From positions 8,158 to 49,947 of the forward strand of contig FR890668.1 of NCBI GenBank assembly GCA_000435075.1: DNA of 41,790 nt, written 5' to 3'. Under the pieces are notes generated by a model. That model was not told the DNA's origin. It saw only the letters and a program-made list of their open reading frames with translations, and searched no databases. Positions 33,913 to 41,790 of this stretch are shown piece by piece. The position numbers were made by a program, and so were the translations under genes. The stretch's first letter is position 1; every line of letters starts with the position of its first letter. This stretch comes from Bacteroides sp. CAG:770 (GTDB lineage: Bacteria; Bacteroidota; Bacteroidia; Bacteroidales; UBA932).

Positions 33913-35220
33913 ATGAGTCTAGTAGCAATTGTTGGCCGTCCTAATGTCGGCAAATCAACACTTTTCAACCGCCTGGTAGGAATGAGGCAGGCTATCGTCG
34001 ATGAGACAGCAGGCGTAACCCGTGACAGACATTATGGTAAATGTGAGTGGTGCGGAAATGAGTTTTCAGTAGTAGATACGGGAGGTTATACTTCCGGATC
34101 AGATGATGTGTTCGAAGAAGAAATCCGCAAACAGGTGGTCATAGCCATTGAAGAGGCTGACGTGATTCTCTTCATGGTAGAAGCTGCTACCGGAATCACT
34201 GACTATGACGCAGAAATCGCAGACATCCTCAGAAAGAGCAAGAAACCTGTAGTCGTAGCCGTAAACAAAGTCGATTCAGGAGACAAGGTTTTCGATACTT
34301 ACCAGTTCTATTCCCTTGGACTCGGCGACATCTGGAGCATCTCGGCGGCAAACGGAGGCGGAACAGGTGACCTTCTCGACGAGATTGTCAAGAAACTTCC
34401 TGAAGATGCTGAGGCGGAGGATGAACATCCGGGCGTTCCGAGAATCACTATCGTAGGAAAGCCTAACGTCGGGAAATCATCATTGACAAATGCGCTTCTG
34501 GGTGAGGAAAGGAACATTGTCACGAACGTTGCCGGTACGACAAGAGATTCAATCTCATCGTATTACAACAAGTTCGGTCATGAGTTCGTATTCGTGGATA
34601 CCGCCGGAATCAGAAAGAAGAACCGCGTCAATGAGGACCTCGAGTTCTATTCTGTGATGAGGTCAATCCGTGCCATCGAGCACAGTGATATCTGCGTGAT
34701 GATGATCGATGCGACGACAGGTATGGAGGCTCAGGACATGAATATCTTCAACCTTATAAAGAAAAACAAGAAGGGCTGCGTACTCGTAGTCAACAAATGG
34801 GACCTCTTCGAGAAACAGAGCAATACCATGGCCGAGTATGTGAAGGCTATGCAGGCCCGCATCGCTCCTTTCAATGACGTGCCTATCATCTTCACTTCAG
34901 TACTCAAGAAGCAGAGAATCCTCGACGTCCTGAATGAGATAGAGCATGTATGGCAGAACTACTCCAGAAGGATCTCCACATCCAGGCTCATGGAGGCGAT
35001 GCTTCCTGAAATCGAGAATTATCCACCTCCTATGTGGAAAGGTAAGCTCGTGAAAATCAAGTATATGACACAGCTGCCTACGAAATTCCCGGCATTTGCA
35101 TTCTTCTGTAACCTTCCTCAGTACATAAAAGATCCGTACAAGAGATTCCTTGAGAACAAGTTGCGCTCGCACTTCGACCTCACAGGCTGTCCCGTACAGA
35201 TGTTCATGAGAAGCAAATAA
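33913..35220 (+). CDS. der: Ribosome biogenesis GTPase Der (EngA)
   Basis: A 435-residue GTPase with two tandem G domains and a C-terminal KH-like domain, needed for 50S subunit maturation. The first G1 is G-R-P-N-V-G-K-S-T (8-16), with D-T-G-G-Y and N-K-V-D. The second is G-K-P-N-V-G-K-S-S (182-190), with D-T-A-G-I-R and N-K-W-D. The KH-like end contains R-I-S-T-S-R-L and N-Y-P-P-P-M-W-K-G-K-L-V-K-I-K-Y. The length is typical. It follows the small membrane protein by 2 bases and converges on ispH. Confidence 0.97.
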   Translation: MSLVAIVGRPNVGKSTLFNRLVGMRQAIVDETAGVTRDRHYGKCEWCGNEFSVVDTGGYTSGSDDVFEEEIRKQVVIAIEEADVILFMVEAATGITDYDAEIADILRKSKKPVVVAVNKVDSGDKVFDTYQFYSLGLGDIWSISAANGGGTGDLLDEIVKKLPEDAEAEDEHPGVPRITIVGKPNVGKSSLTNALLGEERNIVTNVAGTTRDSISSYYNKFGHEFVFVDTAGIRKKNRVNEDLEFYSVMRSIRAIEHSDICVMMIDATTGMEAQDMNIFNLIKKNKKGCVLVVNKWDLFEKQSNTMAEYVKAMQARIAPFNDVPIIFTSVLKKQRILDVLNEIEHVWQNYSRRISTSRLMEAMLPEIENYPPPMWKGKLVKIKYMTQLPTKFPAFAFFCNLPQYIKDPYKRFLENKLRSHFDLTGCPVQMFMRSK

Positions 35221-35245
35221 AAGGAATTTACTTCAAGACTTTATG

Positions 35246-35290
35246 GCTGGCCGGACCGGTGAATCAGAACAGATTCCTGATCCGGTCAGC
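35246..35290. terminator. Dyad at the convergent der/ispH ends
   Basis: GCTGGCCGGACC (35246-35257) and GATCCGGTCAGC (35279-35290) form an imperfect 12-base stem with one wobble and one mismatch. The last codons and stop of ispH lie inside it. Smaller repeats (GAATC/GATTC) fill the loop. There is no T tract, so it is at best a weak bidirectional terminator. Confidence 0.35.
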
Positions 35291-36190
35291 TACTGTTTCC
35301 AGCAGCCACTTCGGAGTGGACGTGGCTCCGCAGACTCCGGCATGGTCATCAGGACGAAACCATTCCGGACGAATATCATTGACCTCACACACATGGTAGG
35401 TCCTGATATTGAGGGAACGGCACAGTTCGCACAGAACCTTTCCGTTGGAGCTGTCCCTTCCGGAAACGAAGATTATGATATCATGGCTGAGAGCAAACTC
35501 TGACAGTTTCTCGTGACGTCCGGCAACCTGCTGGCAGATAGTGTCATGGATGCTGAGCAGACCTTTTCCGCGGAACATCTCGCGTGACAGTTCATGATGC
35601 TTGGCCATGGCCTCTTCCAGAGCGGTGCAGATGGCTGCATAGCCGGCAGGACTCTTGGTGGTCTGGGAGAAGATTTCCACAGGGCCTTCCAAACGTATCT
35701 TATTGTGTTCCAATGCATCCGTAAGCATCGCCATGTTTTCCACCACGACGGCGTCACCCCCTACCTGACCGAGAAGGCCAAGTACTTCAGCATGTCCGAC
35801 CTTTCCGAATATGATTATCTGGCCGCCCAGGTCATGCACTCTGGAATATGCCTCGCGTATGCTCCTCTGGAGTTTCAGCACCACAGGACATGTGCAGTCT
35901 ATCACCTCCAGACCGAGGCGCTGCGCCGCAAGATATGTTTCGGGAGGTTCCCCATGTGCGCGTATCAGAACTTTGGATTTCTCAGGAAGGTCCTTGAGAT
36001 TCTCCAGTCCTATGGTCACGAGACCTGCACTCTGGAGGCGGTTCAGTTCCGCCTCATTATGGACAATGGAGCCCAATGAATAAAGTTTGTCGGTTTCGGG
36101 GTCTTTCAGAACATCCTCCGCCTTAGTCACCGCGCGGATAACACCACCGCAAAAACCTGAATACGAGTCGATTTCTACTGAAATAGCCAT
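35264..36190 (-). CDS. ispH: 4-hydroxy-3-methylbut-2-enyl diphosphate reductase
   Basis: A 308-residue iron-sulfur enzyme for the last step of the non-mevalonate isoprenoid pathway, making IPP and DMAPP. The three cluster ligands are Cys14 (S-G-F-C-G-G-V), Cys101 (C-T-C-P-V-V) and Cys219 (H-D-T-I-C). Substrate-site residues are His44 (I-V-H-N), His79 (R-A-H-G-E-P-P), and His133 with Glu135 (G-K-V-G-H-A-E). Also present are S-Q-T-T-K-S and S-S-N-G-K-V-L. It is the last gene after DUF4783 and cmk, 8 bases past cmk. The cmk–ispH neighbourhood is common in Bacteroidales. Confidence 0.96.
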   Translation of the reverse strand: MAISVEIDSYSGFCGGVIRAVTKAEDVLKDPETDKLYSLGSIVHNEAELNRLQSAGLVTIGLENLKDLPEKSKVLIRAHGEPPETYLAAQRLGLEVIDCTCPVVLKLQRSIREAYSRVHDLGGQIIIFGKVGHAEVLGLLGQVGGDAVVVENMAMLTDALEHNKIRLEGPVEIFSQTTKSPAGYAAICTALEEAMAKHHELSREMFRGKGLLSIHDTICQQVAGRHEKLSEFALSHDIIIFVSGRDSSNGKVLCELCRSLNIRTYHVCEVNDIRPEWFRPDDHAGVCGATSTPKWLLETVADRIRNLF

Positions 36191-36198
36191 GACTGATA

Positions 36199-36891
36199 CT
36201 ATTCTCCGAATTTCTCCTTAACAAGATTTTTAACCCAGACCATCTGGTCTTCAAGTGTCATGTCAGAATTGTCCAGGACAACGGCATCCTCCGCCTGGCG
36301 GAGTGGTGACTTCTCCCTGTGGGAATCTATGTAATCACGGCTCTTGAGATTCTCCAGAACCTCATTGAAATCAGGATTCTGTCCGCTGGCCCTCATCTCC
36401 TTCAGACGCCTTTCCGCCCTGACATTATCATTGGCCGTCATGAAAATCTTCAAATCGGCATGAGGGAACACTGCAGTTCCGATATCCCTGCCGTCCATCA
36501 CGATCCGCTTGTTTTTTCCGTAGCCTACAAGGATGCCATCGACAAAATCCCTCACCTCCGGAATCACTGCAACAGGACTCACGTGCGAAGAAACCTCAAT
36601 CGTGCGGATCTCCTTCTCAACGCACCTGTCGCCGATGAAAGTCCTGCTCCCTTCAGGAGCATATTCGAAGTGTATGTCAATGTCAGGAAGTGCAGCCACA
36701 AGTGACCGGGTGTCAATGCTGCCGTCAGCGAGGACCATATCATGTTCCATCGCATAAAGAGTTATCGCCCTGTAAAGTGCCCCGGAATCCAGATACAGGA
36801 ACGAAAATTCTTTCGCTATAAGTTTGGCAAAAGAACTTTTTCCGGTGGACGAATATCCGTCTATAGCTATAATGATATCAGGAATGTGCAT
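36199..36891 (-). CDS. cmk: Cytidylate kinase
   Basis: A 230-residue cytoplasmic kinase that phosphorylates CMP and dCMP. The ATG at 36891 is chosen. An extension to a TTG at 36912 overlaps a -7-like TATTTTTG (36917-36910) and is unlikely. The P-loop is G-Y-S-S-T-G-K-S-S near the start; then Y-L-D-S-G-A-L-Y-R-A-I, V-M-D-G-R-D-I-G-T-A-V-F-P and the lid-region R-A-E-R-R follow. The S-P-L-R-Q-A-E-D-A-V-V-L-D-N-S segment is also typical. It lies just before ispH and after the DUF4783 gene. Confidence 0.94.
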   Translation of the reverse strand: MHIPDIIIAIDGYSSTGKSSFAKLIAKEFSFLYLDSGALYRAITLYAMEHDMVLADGSIDTRSLVAALPDIDIHFEYAPEGSRTFIGDRCVEKEIRTIEVSSHVSPVAVIPEVRDFVDGILVGYGKNKRIVMDGRDIGTAVFPHADLKIFMTANDNVRAERRLKEMRASGQNPDFNEVLENLKSRDYIDSHREKSPLRQAEDAVVLDNSDMTLEDQMVWVKNLVKEKFGE

Positions 36892-36909
36892 CTGAATGTT
36901 GGTTTGGGA

Positions 36910-36917
36910 CAAAAATA
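36910..36917 (-). promoter_or_regulatory. Possible -7 element of cmk-ispH
   Basis: TATTTTTG on the minus strand fits TAnnTTTG and would place the start about 13 bases before the cmk ATG. No TTTG is seen at the right distance upstream. The T-rich run just after the DUF4783 stop (36918-36930) may also act in ending that transcript. Confidence 0.3.
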
Positions 36918-36928
36918 GGAAAAAAAAA

Positions 36929-37339
36929 TTACTTTTCCCTCATTATCTTCAGCTGCTGTATCTTATATGAATCTTTCTTGAAAGTCACGAAGATTGTCAC
37001 CTCGAAAGTCTCCCCACCGGCATTGAGCCTGCCCACTGCATATTTCATATTGGCCCGTCCGGCCGTATGGGTTATATCGAAGCCTCTCGGAGAATAACTG
37101 TCGAAGAATGATTTCAATATCTGCCGCGCCTGATTCTTGCTGGAATCGCTGGTGTTGGAAATTATGGAGATCTCAAGGTTGGAATCAAACCAAGCCGAGA
37201 GTTTGTCCGCATCGCCCTGTCTGATATATTTGGCTATAGGAATGAACACGTCGTAGCCCTCATTTTGAGGAATTGCGGCTGCACTGCCGCAGAAAGAAAC
37301 CGCTGCAACGAAGAAAACTATGAATTTTCTGATGTCCAT
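36929..37339 (-). CDS. DUF4783 family secreted protein
   Basis: A 136-residue protein with a Sec signal peptide (about 1-22, ending S-A-A-A). The mature part resembles the DUF4783/NTF2-like family of Bacteroidota: I-A-K-Y-I-R-Q-G-D-A-D-K-L-S-A-W-F-D, Q-A-R-Q-I-L-K-S-F-F, and a strand-rich end Y-A-V-G-R-L ... F-E-V-T-I-F-V-T-F-K-K-D-S-Y-K-I-Q-Q-L-K-I. The predicted fold is a small cone-shaped alpha+beta domain; no function is established. It is divergent from rlmH, a neighbourhood I have seen for this family, and lies upstream of cmk. Confidence 0.82.
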   Translation of the reverse strand: MDIRKFIVFFVAAVSFCGSAAAIPQNEGYDVFIPIAKYIRQGDADKLSAWFDSNLEISIISNTSDSSKNQARQILKSFFDSYSPRGFDITHTAGRANMKYAVGRLNAGGETFEVTIFVTFKKDSYKIQQLKIMREK

Positions 37340-37373
37340 ATCACTTAAACACGCTTTTAAAGACCATAATCAT

Positions 37374-37405
37374 TTTGCAAATACCGAGCCACGTGTGTAT
37401 ATTTG
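37374..37405 (+). promoter_or_regulatory. Promoter of rlmH and the histidine kinase
   Basis: TTTG (37374-37377), 20 bases, TATATTTG (37398-37405), then C: a strong match to the Bacteroidota form, about 50 bases before the rlmH ATG. No equally good promoter is seen for the divergent DUF4783 gene. Confidence 0.65.
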
Positions 37406-37454
37406 CCAAAAGACTTGCATGGTCGTGCGGCCATGTGCAACATGCACATTGACA

Positions 37455-37928
37455 ATGAAGATAACGTTAGTTACAGTAGGAAAGACAGACGTGAAATGGG
37501 TAAAAGAGGGGCTGGACTTGTACAAATCCAGACTCGTGCATTATGCCCAGTTCTCCGTCAGCGAGATACCCGAACTGAAGAATGTCTCTGCCCTCTCCAA
37601 AGAGCAGATAAAGACGAAGGAGGGAGAAATATTATTGTCAATGATAAAGCCTGCCGACTTTGTCGTGCTCATGGATGAACACGGCAGGCAGTTCAGGTCC
37701 ATGGAATTTGCGACGTGGCTCCAGGAAAGGATGTCCACGTGCGGAAGAAACATTGTTTTCATAATAGGTGGTGCATACGGCTTTTCCAAGGCGGTCTATG
37801 ACAGGGCCGACTTCAAGATTTCCCTGTCTGAAATGACTTTTTCCCACCAGATGGTAAGGGTTATTTTCACTGAACAGCTTTACCGGGCATTCACAATCAT
37901 AAAAGGAGAGCCATATCACCACGAATAG
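37455..37928 (+). CDS. rlmH: 23S rRNA pseudouridine-1915 N3-methyltransferase RlmH
   Basis: A 157-residue SPOUT methyltransferase acting on helix 69 of 23S rRNA. The start at 37455 gives the family N-terminus M-K-I-T-L-V-T-V-G-K-T. An upstream ATG at 37320 would span the promoter and the start of DUF4783. The SAM-binding knot shows F-I-I-G-G-A-Y-G-F-S, and the C-terminus has L-S-E-M-T-F-S-H-Q-M-V-R, then F-T-E-Q-L-Y-R-A, ending H-H-E where most homologues end near Y-H-x. The length is exactly typical. The histidine kinase follows after 12 bases. Confidence 0.96.
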   Translation: MKITLVTVGKTDVKWVKEGLDLYKSRLVHYAQFSVSEIPELKNVSALSKEQIKTKEGEILLSMIKPADFVVLMDEHGRQFRSMEFATWLQERMSTCGRNIVFIIGGAYGFSKAVYDRADFKISLSEMTFSHQMVRVIFTEQLYRAFTIIKGEPYHHE

Positions 37929-37932
37929 GAGG
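37927..37932 (+). promoter_or_regulatory. Shine-Dalgarno-like site of the histidine kinase
   Basis: AGGAGG overlaps the last bases of the rlmH stop codon, 8 bases before the kinase ATG. A full Shine-Dalgarno match is uncommon in Bacteroidota, where starts are usually led by A-rich sequence, so it stands out and fixes the start at 37941. Confidence 0.5.
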
Positions 37933-37940
37933 AACGGACA

Positions 37941-40900
37941 ATGGCATTGAAAAAAGAATCATTGAAAAGCAGGCTCAACAAGAACATCTGGCTGTTTTCT
38001 TTCGTAGTTGCGGGCCTCTTGTTCTTGGCCAATGTCTTTCTGGACAGGCGTGCCGATTTCTCGGATTTCGCCGCACGTCACATGAACAAGGTGGTCAACA
38101 CCAGATTCCGCCAGCTCGAATCCTACATGGAAAGGGCATTGAAGGAAAACCAGGGCGGATGGCTGGAACTAAAGGGCCTGCCTTCCGACATGGTGGTGTA
38201 CCGGTATTACGGAGACTCCCTCCAGTCATGGTGCAACCAGTTCTCTCTGGACAATGATGATGTCAGCCAAAGGCTTGTAGTCCAGCGTTTTGTAAATCTC
38301 AGATATAATTTCGTATCCCCGCTTGCAGAGGTCGACAACTCCGTCAAGTACATGAACATCGGTCCGAAGTGGTATCTGGTAAAGTCTATACAGGACAGGC
38401 ACGGATGCAAGATAATCGGCGGTCTAGAAATCCGCAACACAATGGATACCAGGTCCATAAACGGTATCAATCCCAAGTTCAGGATTTCTGACAGATTCTC
38501 CATATATCCTATAAATTACAGCGGCGGGGCAGTAATTTCCGTCAAGGGGCAGCCGCTGATGAAACTTCTGCAGGAGACCGCCAGGATAATGCCGATTCTG
38601 CCTGACACCACGATGCTTTGGCTGTCAGTCGCATTCTTCATCTTCGGTGTTCTCATATATCTATGGTCACACCGGAACATTAAGACAATGCTGATATCCA
38701 TACTGGCGCTCACCGCGGTGATGGGAACTTTCTACGCGACGGGCTACGGTATGCAGGGGTCTTCCAGCCTGTTCTCCCCTACCGTCTATGCAGGCGGCAC
38801 GTTATTGTATTCTCTCGGCGCGGTACTCATCATAAACATCTGGATTGTGCTGGTCTTCAGTTGCATATACATTGCAAGGCCGGCAATCAGCGAGTATGTC
38901 AAGAAGGACTTGAAGCACAGGTCCATCTGGCTGATATTCATCGTCATCATAGCAGATGCATTGACATTGACCTGGCTCTTCTTCACTTTCCGCAGCCTCA
39001 TCCTCAATTCCAACATTTCGCTGGAACTCTACAAGTTCATGCAGCTCGGGCGCTATTCGCTCTACATCTACATTTCCTACCTCGCGCTGCTTTCGGTGAT
39101 TCCGCTTTCGCTTCAGATAATCCGTGTCAATGTCTTCTATCTGACAGGTCTGAAATACGACGTATTCTCCAGGTTCGGCAGGTCATTCTTCGCCGTGGCC
39201 TGCGCCCTGTGTTTCCTCGGGCTGTTTTCAGTTCTGGGCAACGAGAAAGAGGCAAACAGAGTCGAAATCTGGATCAACCGTCTTTCCATCGACAGGGACC
39301 TCGGACTCGAGCTGCAGCTCAGGGGCGTCGAAAATGCCATCGCCGCCGACAATTCGATTCCGGATGTCATCCGCACGACAAACGATTACCGCGTCATTCT
39401 GAACAGAATCACAGAGACTTACATGAGCCGAATCTCGAAGGATTTCGACATCAGTGTGTTCATTTTCAATGATAATGTCTCCGACCCCCAGATAGCCAAG
39501 TTTTTCAATGACAGGGTGATAGGTGCAGTGCCGATTTCTCCGAACTCCCGTTTCGTATATAGCAGGAACAGCAACGGAAGGGCGCAATATACCGGCATGT
39601 TCGTATATTATTCGCCGGACAAGGGCACTGTCAAGCTTCTTCTCGGAGTCAATTCCAAGGCTGACAGGGAGGAGCGCGGATATTCTTTCATCATGGATTC
39701 CGGAGCTCCGGGGTCCGTAATCATCCCTCAGCAGTATTCGTACGCGAAATACATAAACGGCAATCTCGTAAGTTATCAGGGCGACTACCCTTATCCGACC
39801 ATTCTGACAGGCAAGTTCAAGGACGGACTGAATGACGATGGCTCAGGCAAACTGAAGCACAGTTCATACGTCCATTTCGTAAGCAATATCTCTTCTGACG
39901 AGACTATCGTAATCTCCAGGCCTAAGATTTCCGTGGTCCAGTACATACTTGCGGCCTGCATGCTTTGTCTGGCAGCATATTTCTGGATAAGCCTGCTGGG
40001 ACTCAGGAAGAAGAAAGAAGGAGAGTTCGAGAAAAACTATTACAAATCCAGAGTAAACACGGTGCTGTTCATATCAATGCTGATGACTTTGGTCACGATG
40101 AGCATCATCATGGTCATCTTCGTCTATAAGAGGAATGATGCCAATGTCATGAGGCTGATGACGAGTAAGATTTCCACAATCCAGTCCCTCATGGAAAACC
40201 GCACCAGAGGATTCTCGTCATACAAGGACATGATCACCCAGGACATGACGGCAGTGATGGATGACATAGGAAACTACACGAGGTCGGATATCACCATGTA
40301 TAGTCCTGGCGGAAAAGTGTTCAATACGACTTCTCCTGAGATTTTCGAAAAGATGATTCTGGGTTCGAGAACAAATCCGGATGCCTACAGGAATATAATG
40401 TATGCAAACAAGCGCTACTATATCCACAAGGAGAAAATAGGCGGGGTAGGTTTCTATACGATGTATGCGCCTGTCTTCAATGACAACGGCAAGATTCTGG
40501 CCATCGTAAGCGCACCATACACCGACCCTGGAATATCCTTCAAGGCAGATGCGCTCTTCCACTCGGTATTTGTCATTACCGTTTTCTTTATCCTGCTGAT
40601 AATCACAAGGTTCATGACCACAAGAGTGGTAGATAAGATGTTCCGGCCTATCATTGAAATGGGCCGCAAGATGATTTATGCACGTACCGGCGGACTGGAG
40701 TATATCATCTATGACAATGAGGATGAGATTTCCGGGCTGGTCAGGGCTTATAATCTGATGGTTCATGACCTTTATGAGTCCAGCAAGCAGGTTGCCCAGG
40801 CCGAGCGCGAAAGGGCATGGAGTGAGATGGCCAGACAGGTTGCGCATGAAATCAAGAATCCGCTTACTCCTATGAAGCTTCAGATACAGAGGCTCATACG

Positions 40901-41516
40901 GCTCAAGAGCAAGAACGACCCTTCATGGGAGGCCAAATTCGAGGATATTTCACGCCTTATCCTGGACAGCATTGAAGTTCTCACCGATACTGCCAATGAG
41001 TTCTCGACTTTCGCTAAGCTCTATTCGGAGGAGATGGTTCCTATCGACCTCGACAAGATGGCTTCAGACCAGGTGTCAATGTTCGATGACAAGGACAATA
41101 TCACGTTCCAGTATTATGGTCTGAAGGACGCCATGGTAATGGGTCCTAAGCCTCAGCTGATACGCGTTTTCGTCAATCTTCTCACCAATGCAGTACAGGC
41201 AATTGAAAACCAGCAGACTGCGGACAAGGAAGAAGGCAAGGAACCGGCTCACGGACAGATTGTGCTCTCGCTGCGCAACAGTACCAAGGATGGTTTCTAC
41301 GACATCGTCATCGAGGACAATGGCCCGGGTATCAAGGATGAGAACCGCAACAGGCTGTTTACGCCTAATTTCACGACCAAGAGCAGCGGTACCGGTCTAG
41401 GACTTGCCATCTGCAAGAATATTCTCGAACGCTGCGGCGGCGAAATCTTCTACGGACGTTCGTTTGTGCTCAAGGGCGCATGCTTCACGGTACGCTATCC
41501 CAAGAACATGAAGTAA
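37941..41516 (+). CDS. Large multi-span sensor histidine kinase (NtrY-like kinase core)
   Basis: A 1191-residue inner-membrane sensor kinase. Hydrophobic segments lie at about 16-33, 221-241, 250-267, 284-310, 328-350, 375-395, 415-432, 665-687, 707-728 and 872-890. They leave three likely extracytoplasmic regions (34-220, 433-664, 729-871). The last is a Cache/PAS-like fold by its pattern (S-D-I-T-M-Y-S-P-G-G-K-V-F ... F-Y-T-M-Y-A-P-V-F). A HAMP-like linker (about 891-945) leads to the phospho-accepting His969 in V-A-H-E-I-K-N-P-L-T-P-M-K, the NtrY-type H box. The ATPase domain has N1079/N1083, D1126-N-G-P-G and T-G-L-G-L-A-I. No receiver domain and no response regulator are within the window. 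It is probably co-transcribed with rlmH. The signal is unknown. Confidence 0.92.
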   Translation: MALKKESLKSRLNKNIWLFSFVVAGLLFLANVFLDRRADFSDFAARHMNKVVNTRFRQLESYMERALKENQGGWLELKGLPSDMVVYRYYGDSLQSWCNQFSLDNDDVSQRLVVQRFVNLRYNFVSPLAEVDNSVKYMNIGPKWYLVKSIQDRHGCKIIGGLEIRNTMDTRSINGINPKFRISDRFSIYPINYSGGAVISVKGQPLMKLLQETARIMPILPDTTMLWLSVAFFIFGVLIYLWSHRNIKTMLISILALTAVMGTFYATGYGMQGSSSLFSPTVYAGGTLLYSLGAVLIINIWIVLVFSCIYIARPAISEYVKKDLKHRSIWLIFIVIIADALTLTWLFFTFRSLILNSNISLELYKFMQLGRYSLYIYISYLALLSVIPLSLQIIRVNVFYLTGLKYDVFSRFGRSFFAVACALCFLGLFSVLGNEKEANRVEIWINRLSIDRDLGLELQLRGVENAIAADNSIPDVIRTTNDYRVILNRITETYMSRISKDFDISVFIFNDNVSDPQIAKFFNDRVIGAVPISPNSRFVYSRNSNGRAQYTGMFVYYSPDKGTVKLLLGVNSKADREERGYSFIMDSGAPGSVIIPQQYSYAKYINGNLVSYQGDYPYPTILTGKFKDGLNDDGSGKLKHSSYVHFVSNISSDETIVISRPKISVVQYILAACMLCLAAYFWISLLGLRKKKEGEFEKNYYKSRVNTVLFISMLMTLVTMSIIMVIFVYKRNDANVMRLMTSKISTIQSLMENRTRGFSSYKDMITQDMTAVMDDIGNYTRSDITMYSPGGKVFNTTSPEIFEKMILGSRTNPDAYRNIMYANKRYYIHKEKIGGVGFYTMYAPVFNDNGKILAIVSAPYTDPGISFKADALFHSVFVITVFFILLIITRFMTTRVVDKMFRPIIEMGRKMIYARTGGLEYIIYDNEDEISGLVRAYNLMVHDLYESSKQVAQAERERAWSEMARQVAHEIKNPLTPMKLQIQRLIRLKSKNDPSWEAKFEDISRLILDSIEVLTDTANEFSTFAKLYSEEMVPIDLDKMASDQVSMFDDKDNITFQYYGLKDAMVMGPKPQLIRVFVNLLTNAVQAIENQQTADKEEGKEPAHGQIVLSLRNSTKDGFYDIVIEDNGPGIKDENRNRLFTPNFTTKSSGTGLGLAICKNILERCGGEIFYGRSFVLKGACFTVRYPKNMK

Positions 41517-41790
41517 CTGGGTAAGTGGAAAATCATGTGTTACGCGGGGACGTAGTATTATTTTAAGCGTCACCGCTGTTACATGTTGGCCGGACTATTG
41601 TTATCGGCAAGCGTATCCGGAGTTAAGTCGGTTGTCGGGACGGCGCCACATTGGTTTTTACAATAGTCTGATTCATAGGTAGTTGTAAAATTAGGTGTGG
41701 ATTAGTGGTCAAAAAATCTTCGGTAATCCACGCTCGAAATAAATGATACTTGATTATCAATGTGTTACAGAGGTGGCCGTGGCGTCGTCC
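41517..41790. other. Repeat-bearing region without a convincing gene
   Basis: The 274 bases after the kinase gene show no recognisable coding sequence. They contain the 9-base direct repeat ATGTGTTAC at 41535-41543 and 41760-41768. There are two inverted repeats: GACTATTGT/ACAATAGTC (41593-41601 with 41660-41668) and GTGGATTA/TAATCCAC (41697-41704 with 41724-41731). A minus-strand frame is open from the window edge for about 55 codons but resembles nothing I know. The base pattern differs from the adjacent coding DNA. It may be the edge of a mobile or integrative element or a structured non-coding region. Confidence 0.35.

Noticed and set aside
37320..37454. Upstream start for rlmH overlapping DUF4783
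   Set aside because: It spans the promoter at 37374-37405; the ATG at 37455 gives the exact family length and N-terminus.
41626..41790. Minus-strand open frame of about 55 codons at the right edge as a gene fragment
   Set aside because: No recognisable motif, and the composition does not look coding; left as part of the unassigned tail.
1..41790. CRISPR arrays, tRNA or rRNA genes, riboswitches
   Set aside because: No regularly spaced repeats, no cloverleaf-like or rRNA-like sequence and no known riboswitch core were seen.

Overview
The window looks like chromosomal DNA of a Bacteroidota bacterium, most likely order Bacteroidales. The signs are a SusC/SusD pair, a type IX secretion (T9SS) C-terminal sorting domain beside a PorV/PorQ-type protein, a DUF4783 gene next to rlmH, the DksA-like–lspA pair behind ileS, and repeated promoters of the Bacteroidota form TTTG-N19/20-TAnnTTTG. 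I see no RNA gene, CRISPR array, phage or identifiable insertion sequence. Most of the window is dense core-type gene content.

Layout. (1) 1-9865, all minus: a SusC–SusD–Calx-beta lipoprotein operon with its own promoter (9541-9572) and a strong terminator (3971-4011). It is followed by a secreted protein of unknown function, a large S8 protease with a T9SS tail, and a PorV-like protein cut by the window edge. No glycoside hydrolase is present here, so peptide or protein use is as plausible as glycan use. (2) 9866-14400, minus: ileS, dksA-like, lspA, ending in a hairpin/T-tract terminator. (3) 14475-15666, plus: cvpA, tsaB, then a bidirectional hairpin. (4) 15732-31637, minus, one long co-directional run: xseA-xseB; a glycogen block (branching enzyme, debranching enzyme, GT4, GH57 and a 1412-residue glycogen synthase–phosphorylase fusion); then ribF, a membrane-anchored repeat protein, greA, a HIT protein and a thioredoxin-fold lipoprotein lacking the CxxC pair. 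(5) 31898-35220, plus: engB/ysxC, prs, a small Cys-containing membrane protein, der. (6) 35264-37339, minus: DUF4783, cmk, ispH. (7) 37455-41516, plus: rlmH and a 1191-residue sensor histidine kinase, then 274 bases with no convincing gene.

How the genes work together. The glycogen block holds synthesis (GT3 domain, branching enzyme) and breakdown (GT35 phosphorylase domain, debranching enzyme, GH57) in one transcription unit. Chain elongation and phosphorolysis are joined in a single polypeptide. The synthase and branching enzyme are of the eukaryote-like families GT3 and GH13_8, and no ADP-glucose pyrophosphorylase gene is in view, which fits a UDP-glucose route (inference).

Most notable points: IleRS carries G-I-H-H where class I synthetases have H-x-G-H; the GT3–GT35 fusion; a GH57 enzyme with a 66-residue lysine-rich tail; a thioredoxin-fold lipoprotein without catalytic cysteines; an S8 protease combining a lipoprotein signal, an EF-hand-like loop and a T9SS tail; and a repeat-bearing non-coding tail at the right edge. 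I did not find a clearly new multi-gene system.
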